Part shown: in pieces, positions 1-5,643 of the stretch
Numbering within the stretch: the first letter of the stretch is position 1
Layout: each line of letters opens with the position of its first letter
NCBI GenBank assembly: GCA_902478705.1
Contig: CABSMB010000104.1
Span: 1 to 5,663 of the forward strand
Length of the DNA stretch: 5,663 nt
Origin: an uncultured Collinsella sp.
Lineage (GTDB): Bacteria > Actinomycetota > Coriobacteriia > Coriobacteriales > Coriobacteriaceae
Direction of reading: 5' to 3'
Notes under the pieces: generated by a model
Databases searched by the model: none
What the model saw: the letters and a program-made list of their open reading frames with translations, nothing else
What the model was told of the DNA's origin: nothing
Program-made: the position numbers and the translations under genes

Positions 1-1
1 C

Positions 2-619
2 ACCCAGGTCGAGGTTGCGGCGGACGATCCGGCCTTTGCCGACCCGGTCAAGCCGATCGGTCCGTGGATGAGTGAGGCCGAGGCCAAGGAGCTGGAGGCC
101 GACCGCGGCTACCAGTTCATCCACGACGAGAAGCAGGGCTTCCGTCGCGTGGTTGCCTCGCCCAAGCCCGTGAACATCGTCGAGCTCGACACCATTAAGT
201 CGCTCGTCGAGTCCAGCCATGTGGTGATCTCCTGCGGCGGTGGCGGCATTCCCGTCACCAAGGCCCAGGGCAACCACCTTAAGGGCGCTGCCGCCGTCAT
301 CGATAAGGACTTTGCGGCCGAGAAGCTCGCCGAGCAGCTCGACGCCGATGCCCTGATTATCCTGACGGCCGTGGAGAAGGTTGCCATTGGCTTTGGTACC
401 GACCACGAGCAGTGGCTCGACACGCTGACCGCGGCTGACGTAAAGCGTCTGTCCGAGGCCAACGAGTTCGGCCGCGGCTCCATGCTGCCCAAGGTCCAGG
501 CCGCCTCGACGTTTGCCGAGAGCAAGCCGGGCCGCACGGCGCTCATCACGCTGCTCGAGAAGGCGCGTGACGGTCTTGCCGGCAAGACCGGTACCACGTT
601 TACCGGCGACGCTGAGTAG
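2..619 (+). CDS. arcC: Carbamate kinase, C-terminal part (5' end outside window)
   Basis: Carbamate kinase interconverts carbamoyl phosphate + ADP and ATP + carbamate (then CO2 and ammonia); in fermenters it yields ATP in the cytosol. The frame is open from base 2, so the ATG at 68 is internal: the preceding codons read TQVEV...DPAF..PVKPIGPW, the family's conserved middle region. Further family landmarks follow: a GYQFIHDEKQGFRRVVASPKP segment, the CGGGGIPV glycine-rich loop, AVIDKDFAAEKLA, LIILTAVEKVAI, and the C-terminal GSMLPKVQAA block. About 205 residues are present of a family length near 310. The gene ends in TAG and is followed by a hairpin terminator, so it probably closes an upstream operon. 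It could serve arginine deiminase metabolism (ArcC) or purine degradation (like E. coli YqeA); the hyuA/yqeB/yqeC neighbours favour the latter, but upstream genes that would decide are not visible. Confidence 0.95.
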   Translation, partial: TQVEVAADDPAFADPVKPIGPWMSEAEAKELEADRGYQFIHDEKQGFRRVVASPKPVNIVELDTIKSLVESSHVVISCGGGGIPVTKAQGNHLKGAAAVIDKDFAAEKLAEQLDADALIILTAVEKVAIGFGTDHEQWLDTLTAADVKRLSEANEFGRGSMLPKVQAASTFAESKPGRTALITLLEKARDGLAGKTGTTFTGDAE

Positions 620-636
620 GCATATCTGCACCATTG

Positions 637-671
637 AGGAGGGTGCCCTGCGCCGCGGGGTGCCCTCCTTT
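637..671 (+). terminator. Rho-independent-type terminator after carbamate kinase
   Basis: A 15-bp stem pairs 637-651 with 655-669 around a 3-nt loop. Twelve pairs are Watson-Crick and three are G-U wobbles when read as RNA. It starts 17 bases after the stop codon and is followed by only a short T run (669-671), so the hairpin is strong and the U tract weak. It separates the carbamate kinase operon from the mocA-hyuA unit. Confidence 0.8.
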
Positions 672-738
672 GTGCTATGGAGAGCCAAGGGGCGTTCGCT
701 GTAAAACGAGCGCGTGCCTGTTCCGACGGAGTGCGAGC

Positions 739-767
739 TTGCTATGGTGGGTATAGCAACTATGGTG
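739..767 (+). promoter_or_regulatory. Candidate mocA-hyuA promoter with overlapping dyad and direct repeat
   Basis: A -35-like TTGCTA (739-744) lies 16 bp from a -10-like TATGGT (761-766); each matches four of six consensus bases. The same stretch contains a perfect 7-bp inverted repeat, TTGCTAT (739-745) and ATAGCAA (753-759), separated by 7 bp, and a direct repeat CTATGGTG at 742-749 and 760-767. A dyad between -35 and -10 elements is a common operator arrangement. Promoter and operator function are inferred; no known regulator motif is recognised. The rest of the 620-796 gap has no supportable gene. Confidence 0.4.
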
Positions 768-796
768 TCCAAGGTAGCCAGGGGAGGTTTGCGGAG

Positions 797-1411
797 ATGA
801 AACTCGGTTGCGTCATTATGGCCTCGGGCGAGGGCAAGCGGTTTGGCTCCAACAAGATGCTTGCCGATATCTATGGCGAGCCGCTGATTGCCCGGACTAT
901 CGATTCGGCTCCCCGGGGCTTTGACGTTGTGGTTTCGACGCGTTGGCCCGAGGTCGCCCAGATTTGCGAGGACAAGCATTGCCCGTGCGTGCTGCACGAT
1001 GGCGAGCTGCGCAGCGAAAGCGTCCGTGCGGGCCTTTCGTGGGGAGTCGAGCGCAACTGGAAAGGTTGCCTCTTTTTGCCGGGCGACCAGCCGCTTGTGA
1101 GCGCGGATTCTTTTGAGGCTATGGTTCGTGCATTTGACGAGCGTGGCCGCAAGCATCCGGTGCGTCTTGCGTGCAACGGTGAGCCTTCGAGCCCGGTGCT
1201 CTTTCCGGCGGAACTGTTCGATGCACTTATGTGTCTTGAGGGCAAGGACGGCGGCGGTTCGATCCTCAAAGGTCGCGTCGACGTTGCGCTGGTCGAGGCG
1301 CGTGCGTACGAGTTGTGGGATGTCGATACCGCCAAGGGACAGCGGCGCATAACGGAGCATATCGCCGCCTGCTCGTATTTTGATCACGTGGCAAACTGCA
1401 TCAATCAATAA
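797..1411 (+). CDS. mocA: MocA-like molybdenum cofactor nucleotidyltransferase (NTP transferase family)
   Basis: A 204-residue cytosolic protein of the MobA/MocA-like nucleotidyltransferase family. MocA adds CMP to molybdopterin to give the cytosine dinucleotide cofactor of xanthine-dehydrogenase-type hydroxylases. Visible landmarks: the N-terminal nucleotide-binding loop MASGEGKRFGSNKML (residues 8-22; the family usually has AAGxGxRxGxxK, here ASGEGKRFGSNK), a central RSESVRAGL (72-80), the metal-binding-type GDQP (96-99), and SSPVLFPAELFDAL in the C-terminal half. The ATG at 797 is preferred over the in-frame ATG at 677: the protein then begins at the first beta strand, a GGGGAGG lies at 781-787, and the 40 extra upstream residues look non-conserved and would start beside the terminator. 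Length fits E. coli MocA (about 190). It leads a probable operon with hyuA (9-bp gap). The exact nucleotide used, or a role for the selenium-modified cofactor, cannot be read from sequence. Confidence 0.86.
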   Translation: MKLGCVIMASGEGKRFGSNKMLADIYGEPLIARTIDSAPRGFDVVVSTRWPEVAQICEDKHCPCVLHDGELRSESVRAGLSWGVERNWKGCLFLPGDQPLVSADSFEAMVRAFDERGRKHPVRLACNGEPSSPVLFPAELFDALMCLEGKDGGGSILKGRVDVALVEARAYELWDVDTAKGQRRITEHIAACSYFDHVANCINQ

Positions 1412-1420
1412 GGAGCAATT

Positions 1421-2788
1421 ATGATCATCATCAAAAACGGCGCGCTCGTGACGCCCCAGGGGCTTCGCCGCGCCGATCTTGCCATGGAGGGCGATAAGAT
1501 CGTGCGGATCGCCGCGGCGATTGAGCCGGCCGAGGGCGATACCGTCCAGGACGCCACCGACTGTTGGGTGTTCCCCGGCTTTATCGACGGCCACACGCAC
1601 ATGCAGTGCTGGACTGGCATGGATTGGACGGCCGATAGCTTTGAGACCGGTACGCGTGCGGCTGCCTGCGGCGGTACGACGACCATCGTGGACTACGCGA
1701 CGGCCGATCGCGGCGTGACCATGCCCGATGCCCTTGCCGAGTGGCACCGGCGTGCCGATGGAACCTGCACGGCTAACAACGCTTTTCATATGGCACTCGC
1801 CGAGTGGAACGAGCGCAATCGCGCCGATCTTTCGGCCATGCGCGAGGCGGGCGTGTCGTCGTTTAAGACCTACTTTGCCTACGATCATCTGCGCCTGGAC
1901 GATGCCGAGACGCTCGAGGTGCTGGAGGAGCTCAAGCGTATTGGCGGCATACTGTGCGTGCATTGCGAGAACGGTACGCTGGTGAATGAGCTGCAGAAGC
2001 GCGTGTACGAGCAGGGGATTCATGGACCCGAGGGCCATGCACTCAGCCGTCCGGATGTGTGCGAGGCCGAGGCCGTGAGCCGTCTGCTATATCTGGCGCA
2101 CCTGGCCGGTGACGCACCGGTCAACGTGGTGCACCTTTCGACCAAGCTGGGGCTTGAGGCTATCCGTGCCGCCAAGGCGCGCGGGCAGAAGAACATCTAT
2201 GTCGAGACCTGCCCTCAGTATCTGATGCTCGACGACACCTGCTATCTGGAGCAGGGAGAGGACGGCTTTGCGGGTGCCAAGTATGTGATGAGTCCGCCGC
2301 TGCGCCATGCTGGCGACCGTGCGGCTCTGCGCGAGGCGCTTGTGTCCGGCGAGATCGATACGATTGCGACCGACCACTGCAGCTTTAACCTGCACGGGCA
2401 AAAGGACCGCGGGCGTGACGACTTCCGCGCGATTCCCAACGGCGGGCCCGGTGTGGAGCATCGCCCCGTTGCGATCGCTACGAGCTTTGAGGGACAGCTG
2501 GGTCCTGAGGATCTGTGCCGCTTGATGAGCGAGAACCCGGCGCGCGTCTTTGGCATGTATCCGCGCAAGGGCTGTCTTGCCGAGGGCTCCGATGCCGACG
2601 TGTGCGTGTGGGATCCCAAGGCGCGTTGGACAATTAGTGCCGCGACGCAGCATCAGGCTGTGGACTACACGCCACTCGAGGGCTTTGAGGCACACGGCCG
2701 CGCCAAGGCCGTGTTTGTGAACGGCGTGCTGGCCGCGCGCGACGGCGAGCCCACCGGGGCCCAGCCCGGCCGCTACGTCCCCCGCTAG
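1421..2788 (+). CDS. hyuA: Dihydropyrimidinase/hydantoinase-family cyclic amidohydrolase
   Basis: A 455-residue amidohydrolase-superfamily TIM-barrel enzyme that hydrolyses cyclic amides (dihydropyrimidines, hydantoins or a related purine-ring fragment), close in length to E. coli HyuA (about 460). The binuclear metal site is complete: HTH (H58, H60) in GFIDGHTHMQ, the carboxylatable lysine K149 in SFKTYFAY, H181 in CVHCENG, H238 in VVHLST, and D318 in ATDHCSFN. Substrate-contact positions of the family are also present: Y154, S291 in MSPPLR and N340 in IPNGGPG. No signal peptide is seen. AAGGAG at 1410-1415 overlaps the mocA stop codon and sits 5 bases before the ATG, implying translation coupled to mocA. 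In the E. coli purine-catabolism region the homologue lies beside carbamate kinase and yqeB/yqeC, so an intermediate of anaerobic purine breakdown is the likely substrate; a D-hydantoinase or dihydropyrimidinase role in pyrimidine breakdown is the alternative. Confidence 0.92.
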   Translation: MIIIKNGALVTPQGLRRADLAMEGDKIVRIAAAIEPAEGDTVQDATDCWVFPGFIDGHTHMQCWTGMDWTADSFETGTRAAACGGTTTIVDYATADRGVTMPDALAEWHRRADGTCTANNAFHMALAEWNERNRADLSAMREAGVSSFKTYFAYDHLRLDDAETLEVLEELKRIGGILCVHCENGTLVNELQKRVYEQGIHGPEGHALSRPDVCEAEAVSRLLYLAHLAGDAPVNVVHLSTKLGLEAIRAAKARGQKNIYVETCPQYLMLDDTCYLEQGEDGFAGAKYVMSPPLRHAGDRAALREALVSGEIDTIATDHCSFNLHGQKDRGRDDFRAIPNGGPGVEHRPVAIATSFEGQLGPEDLCRLMSENPARVFGMYPRKGCLAEGSDADVCVWDPKARWTISAATQHQAVDYTPLEGFEAHGRAKAVFVNGVLAARDGEPTGAQPGRYVPR

Positions 2789-2801
2789 CAGAAAGGGCGC
2801 C

Positions 2802-2840
2802 GGGGTAGCTAATTTGGGACGGGGCTCTTTTAGCTACCCC
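2802..2840. terminator. Inverted repeat between convergent hyuA and yqeC, probable bidirectional terminator
   Basis: GGGGTAGCTAA (2802-2812) and TTAGCTACCCC (2830-2840) form a perfect 11-bp inverted repeat around a 17-base spacer. It lies 13 bases after the hyuA stop, and its right arm contains the last two codons of yqeC on the other strand (GGG TAG). Position between convergent genes suits a shared terminator, but neither side has a clear T run outside the stem; the only T run (2828-2831) lies at the spacer/right-arm junction. Confidence 0.55.
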
Positions 2841-3571
2841 TGGAGGCTGGTGGCGACGATGGGGCGGTCGAGAGCTGTCTCGAAGCAGTCGGCCATCGTG
2901 GGGTCGCTGAGCGTGTCGACTTGGTTGAGCATGACGCGTGCGGCGCAGAGTCCTAGCGCCTGCGTCTCGGCATTGAGCACCTGGGCGACGTGCTCTGGGG
3001 TGGCAGCGTCGGTGAGCTCGCAGCCGCAGTGCTCGCAGAAGATCTCGGGGCGGTGGACAACCTCGGCGACGGGCTTGCCCAGCCCCGAGGCGCCGACGAC
3101 CCAGACAACGTTTGCCGTGGCGGCGGGAATTGCCGGCTCCCAGGCGGCATGCGCCTTGAGCGGGAGTCGCTTGCTGCCATCTGCCTCGGCCAACACATAG
3201 TCAAAGCGCTGTGCCAGCTGGTCGAGCGGCTCGGCGGGGGCGGAGAGCTTGCCTGTCTCCGGGTCAAAAACACCTGCCTGACAGATGCTTCCGCGGACAA
3301 GTCCCGCGCATGCCTCGCAGGTGCAGCCGGGGGCATGTGCGGCGCCCGGCTTCCAAGGTGCGGCGTCCAGGCGACGGCTCGACCCGTCCCATGGCACGCC
3401 GGCGACGGGAAACATATGCGTGGTGGTGCAGAGGAGCACGCGGCCGCCAGCGCGCATGAGCTCGAGACCCATCGTCTTGAGCAAGGTCGACTTGCCTCCG
3501 CTGCCGATAATCGCGGTAATGCCCGGCTCGATCCTGAGCGCCGAGGCAAGATTGCCGCTAACCGTTTCCAT
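2834..3571 (-). CDS. yqeC: YqeC-family selenium-dependent hydroxylase accessory protein (P-loop NTPase-like)
   Basis: A 245-residue predicted cytosolic protein of the YqeC family, found with yqeB and selD in genomes that have selenium-dependent molybdenum hydroxylases; its biochemical activity is not established. Visible landmarks: a Walker-A-like GSGGKST (residues 23-29), TTTHMFPV (49-56), the family signature EADGSKRLPLKAH (129-141) which includes a Walker-B-like acidic pair after a hydrophobic strand (DYVLAEAD), and GASGLGKPVAEVVHRPE (160-176). Unusually there are two cysteine clusters, CTCEAC (83-88) and CEHCGC (179-184), which suggest a bound metal. The start at 3571 has GGCGGTGA (3576-3583 on this strand) 4 bases upstream and places the P-loop near the N-terminus as expected. 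It is transcribed alone, convergent with hyuA and divergent from yqeB-xdhC. Confidence 0.9.
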   Translation of the reverse strand: METVSGNLASALRIEPGITAIIGSGGKSTLLKTMGLELMRAGGRVLLCTTTHMFPVAGVPWDGSSRRLDAAPWKPGAAHAPGCTCEACAGLVRGSICQAGVFDPETGKLSAPAEPLDQLAQRFDYVLAEADGSKRLPLKAHAAWEPAIPAATANVVWVVGASGLGKPVAEVVHRPEIFCEHCGCELTDAATPEHVAQVLNAETQALGLCAARVMLNQVDTLSDPTMADCFETALDRPIVATSLQG

Positions 3572-3607
3572 CTGTTCACCGCCGTATAATACTGTGATAA
3601 TAAATAA
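3572..3607. promoter_or_regulatory. Divergent promoter region of yqeC (-) and yqeB-xdhC (+)
   Basis: This AT-rich stretch stands out from the GC-rich surroundings. On the plus strand it has a perfect -10 hexamer TATAAT (3585-3590) and an extended -10-like TGTGATAAT (3593-3601). On the minus strand TATTAT occurs at 3597-3602 and 3586-3591; only the former leaves room for the yqeC ribosome binding site at 3576-3583. No good -35 hexamer is seen on either strand, which fits extended -10 or activator-dependent promoters. The transcription starts are inferred. Confidence 0.5.
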
Positions 3608-3645
3608 TCATCAGAGTAGCGGTCGAACCGCTTTTGCTCTGATCA
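3608..3645 (+). promoter_or_regulatory. Nested hairpin in the yqeB leader / divergent control region
   Basis: Outer arms 3608-3616 and 3637-3645 pair at eight of nine positions. Inside them AGCGGT (3618-3623) and ACCGCT (3627-3632) pair perfectly around a 3-base loop, with one unpaired base on the left and four on the right between the two stems. If transcription starts from the extended -10 site, the yqeB mRNA would begin with this structure, about 13 bases before the GGGAGGTG ribosome binding site (3658-3665). It may be an RNA leader element or a protein-binding DNA dyad; the sequence does not decide. Confidence 0.5.
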
Positions 3646-3673
3646 AACCGTAGCACAGGGAGGTGCCCCGGGA

Positions 3674-4468
3674 ATGCTCGTTTATGTTCGCGGCGCTGGC
3701 GATATCGCCACGGGCGTCGCCGCTCGCTTGGTGCGCTCCGGCGTGTCGGTCGTTATGGCCGATATCGCGGTCCCCACGTGCATCCGCCGCACAATCAGTT
3801 TTTGCGAGGCCATTCGCCTGGGCGAGGTCGAGGTCGAAGGCATTCACGCTCGCTTGGCACAGACGCCGGCTGAGGCGCTCGAGATTACCCAAGCGGGAGA
3901 CGTCGCCGTTGTGGTGGACCCCCAGGCCAAGATGCTCGGCGAGCTGAAACCCTCTGCCGTGGTCGACGCGATTCTGGCCAAGCGCAACTTGGGCACCACG
4001 CGCGACATGGCGCCTGCCGTTATCGCCGTGGGGCCGGGCTTTACCGCGCCGGTTGACTGCGACGCCGTGGTCGAGACCATGCGCGGGCATTTTCTCGGCC
4101 GTGTCATTACCCAACGTTCGCCCCAGCCCAACACGGGCGTGCCGGGCATTATCGCTGGCTATGGCAAGGAGCGTGTTATCCACAGCCCCGCTGCCGGTGT
4201 GTTTCGGTCCGACCGCGCAATCGGCGACATCGTGAGCGCCGGAGACGTGATTGGCTATGCGGGCGATACGCCCATGTGCACGCAGATCGATGGCTGTCTG
4301 CGCGGGCTTTTGGCGAATGGCGTGCAGGTGACTGAGGGCTTTAAATGTGCCGACGTCGACCCGCGCGGCGATGCCAGCTATATCAACTATATTTCGGACA
4401 AGGCGACGTCGGTCGGCGGCGGCGTGCTCGAGGCGCTCGCCATGCTCACCGACGTTTTTAGGGGATAG
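3674..4468 (+). CDS. yqeB: YqeB/EF2563-family selenium-dependent molybdenum hydroxylase system protein
   Basis: A 264-residue protein of the EF2563/YqeB family, a genomic marker for selenium-dependent molybdenum hydroxylases and related to XdhC. Its precise role (selenium insertion or cofactor handling) is a family-level inference. Visible landmarks: an N-terminal Rossmann-like motif RGAGDIATG (residues 6-14), IRRTISFCEAI (36-46), VVVDPQAKMLGELKP (78-92), the highly typical VGPGFTAPVDCDAVVETMRG (118-137), then PNTGVPGIIAGYGKERVIHS and a hydrophobic barrel-like C-terminal half (IGDIVSAGDVIGYAG). Length fits the family (about 260-270). The start has GGGAGGTG at 3658-3665, 8 bases upstream, and places the Rossmann motif at the N-terminus. 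xdhC follows after 9 bases, so the two are almost certainly cotranscribed. No signal peptide or membrane segment is seen. Confidence 0.92.
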   Translation: MLVYVRGAGDIATGVAARLVRSGVSVVMADIAVPTCIRRTISFCEAIRLGEVEVEGIHARLAQTPAEALEITQAGDVAVVVDPQAKMLGELKPSAVVDAILAKRNLGTTRDMAPAVIAVGPGFTAPVDCDAVVETMRGHFLGRVITQRSPQPNTGVPGIIAGYGKERVIHSPAAGVFRSDRAIGDIVSAGDVIGYAGDTPMCTQIDGCLRGLLANGVQVTEGFKCADVDPRGDASYINYISDKATSVGGGVLEALAMLTDVFRG

Positions 4469-4477
4469 GAAGCGACG

Positions 4478-5521
4478 ATGGAAAAGCTCGATGTGGTGAA
4501 TGCTGCGCTTGGCGCACTGAAGGCAGGTAAGACGTGCGAGCTGGTGGTCGTGGCCGGCACGGCAGGGTCGTCGCCGCGCGGCGTGGGCGCCTGGATGGCC
4601 GTCTTTGCCGATGACAGCCAAGCGGGCACCATCGGCGGCGGCAAGATTGAGCTCTTTGCGCTGGATGAGGCGCGCGAGCTCCTGAGCGCGGGACAGTCGC
4701 GTCTGGTCCGCTACACCATGGGCGGCGAGAACTCCGATACCGGCATGATCTGCGGCGGTGCCATCTGCCTGTGCTACCTGCATTTGGATGCGACTCGGGC
4801 ACCGTTGTTCCAGGAAATAGCCGACGTCTTGGCCTATCGGCGCATCGGCGACTTCGTCATCGACTTTGAGCCGTTTATCGCGAGCGCGCTCGAGGGCGAT
4901 GTGGCCGAGTACCATGGCGAGGAATCGCGCCGCACCATTGCGGGCTGCCCCGGGCTTTCGCTGGTGGAGGAGGGGAGTAAGGTCACCTACGCCAACGCCG
5001 CCTCCGAGATTCCCCCGGCACACATCGAGACGCTCTGCCCCGAGGGCCTGACCTACATCTTTGGCTGCGGACACGTGGGCGCTGCGACGGCGCGGGTACT
5101 CACGGCGGCGGGCTTTGCCGTCGTGGCTTGCGACGACCGCCCCGGCACGCTGACCCCCGAATGGGTGCCCGGCGTCTACGATCGTCGCCTGGTCGATTAC
5201 AAGAACCTGAGTGAGCTGTGCCCCATCGGTCCGCGCGACCTGGTGGTCGTGGCCACGGCGGGTCACAAGTCCGATATCGACGTGGTGATTCAGGCCATGC
5301 GCGCCAAACCCGCCTATCTGGGCTGCTTGGGTTCGCGCCGTAAGACGGCCTTTGTGCGCGCCCGCCTGGAGCAGGAGGGCTTTACGCAGGAGCAAATCGG
5401 CGAGCTGCACCTGCCGATCGGAGTCGCTATCGAGGCCGAGGACCCCGAGGAGATTGCTATCTCCATTGCCGCCGAGATGATCCACCTGCGCCGCACCAAA
5501 CTCGTCCCCCGCAAGCGCTAG
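4478..5521 (+). CDS. xdhC: XdhC/CoxI-family molybdenum hydroxylase maturation protein
   Basis: A 347-residue, two-domain XdhC/CoxI-family protein. Characterised XdhC binds molybdenum cofactor and promotes insertion of its sulfido-modified form into xanthine dehydrogenase. N-terminal domain: GTAGSSPRGVGAWM (residues 27-40), GTIGGGKIE (50-58) and GMICGG (89-94, with conserved-type C92). C-terminal Rossmann domain: YIFGCGHVG (193-201), CDDRPG (218-223), VVVATAGHKSD, YLGCLGSRRK (280-289) and the closing LPIGVAIEAEDPEEIAISIAAEMI. Length suits a full two-domain member. The ATG at 4478 has AGGA at 4467-4470 overlapping the yqeB stop codon, implying coupled translation. In this setting it probably serves a molybdenum hydroxylase such as xanthine dehydrogenase encoded elsewhere, perhaps jointly with YqeB. 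The protein is cytosolic by sequence. Confidence 0.93.
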   Translation: MEKLDVVNAALGALKAGKTCELVVVAGTAGSSPRGVGAWMAVFADDSQAGTIGGGKIELFALDEARELLSAGQSRLVRYTMGGENSDTGMICGGAICLCYLHLDATRAPLFQEIADVLAYRRIGDFVIDFEPFIASALEGDVAEYHGEESRRTIAGCPGLSLVEEGSKVTYANAASEIPPAHIETLCPEGLTYIFGCGHVGAATARVLTAAGFAVVACDDRPGTLTPEWVPGVYDRRLVDYKNLSELCPIGPRDLVVVATAGHKSDIDVVIQAMRAKPAYLGCLGSRRKTAFVRARLEQEGFTQEQIGELHLPIGVAIEAEDPEEIAISIAAEMIHLRRTKLVPRKR

Positions 5522-5538
5522 TCGCATCCCCATCAATA

Positions 5539-5605
5539 AGTTGCGGTGGAATAGTTCCTAGATAAGCCCGACGGGCGGTCAGCCAGGAACTATTTCACCG
5601 CAACT
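5539..5605. repeat. Long inverted repeat with nested hairpin downstream of xdhC
   Basis: Arms of 21 bp (5539-5559 and 5585-5605) match at 20 positions; the single mismatch (5549/5595) is a G-U pair in plus-strand RNA. The 25-base centre holds a further small stem, GCCC (5566-5569) and GGGC (5573-5576). It begins 17 bases after the xdhC stop. It could act as the xdhC terminator, although no T run follows, or be a small dispersed palindromic element. The near-perfect long arms are more than an ordinary terminator needs. Confidence 0.75.
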
Positions 5606-5609
5606 GCTG

Positions 5610-5643
5610 TTTGACCCCGGGGGATGCAGGATTGCGGGTCAAA
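5610..5643. repeat. Short inverted repeat TTTGACCC/GGGTCAAA
   Basis: TTTGACCC (5610-5617) and GGGTCAAA (5636-5643) form a perfect 8-bp inverted repeat with an 18-base centre, starting 5 bases after the larger palindrome. No T run follows on either strand. It may be an operator for a gene beyond the window, part of a composite element with 5539-5605, or chance. No coding sequence can be supported from 5522 to the window end. Confidence 0.45.

Noticed and set aside
68..70. ATG at 68 as the start of the carbamate kinase
   Set aside because: The frame is open to base 2 and the preceding residues (TQVEV, DPAF, KPIGP) are conserved carbamate kinase sequence, so this methionine is internal.
677..796. 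Upstream extension of mocA from the ATG at 677
   Set aside because: The 40 extra residues look non-conserved, the codons run through the dyad/promoter-like region beginning next to the terminator, and the ATG at 797 gives the canonical N-terminus with a suitable ribosome binding site.
3611..5536. A 641-codon open frame on the minus strand opposite yqeB and xdhC
   Set aside because: It lies exactly antisense to two motif-rich genes, its translation is low in complexity and rich in H, R, A, G and D without family motifs, and such long antisense frames are expected in GC-rich genes with this codon bias.
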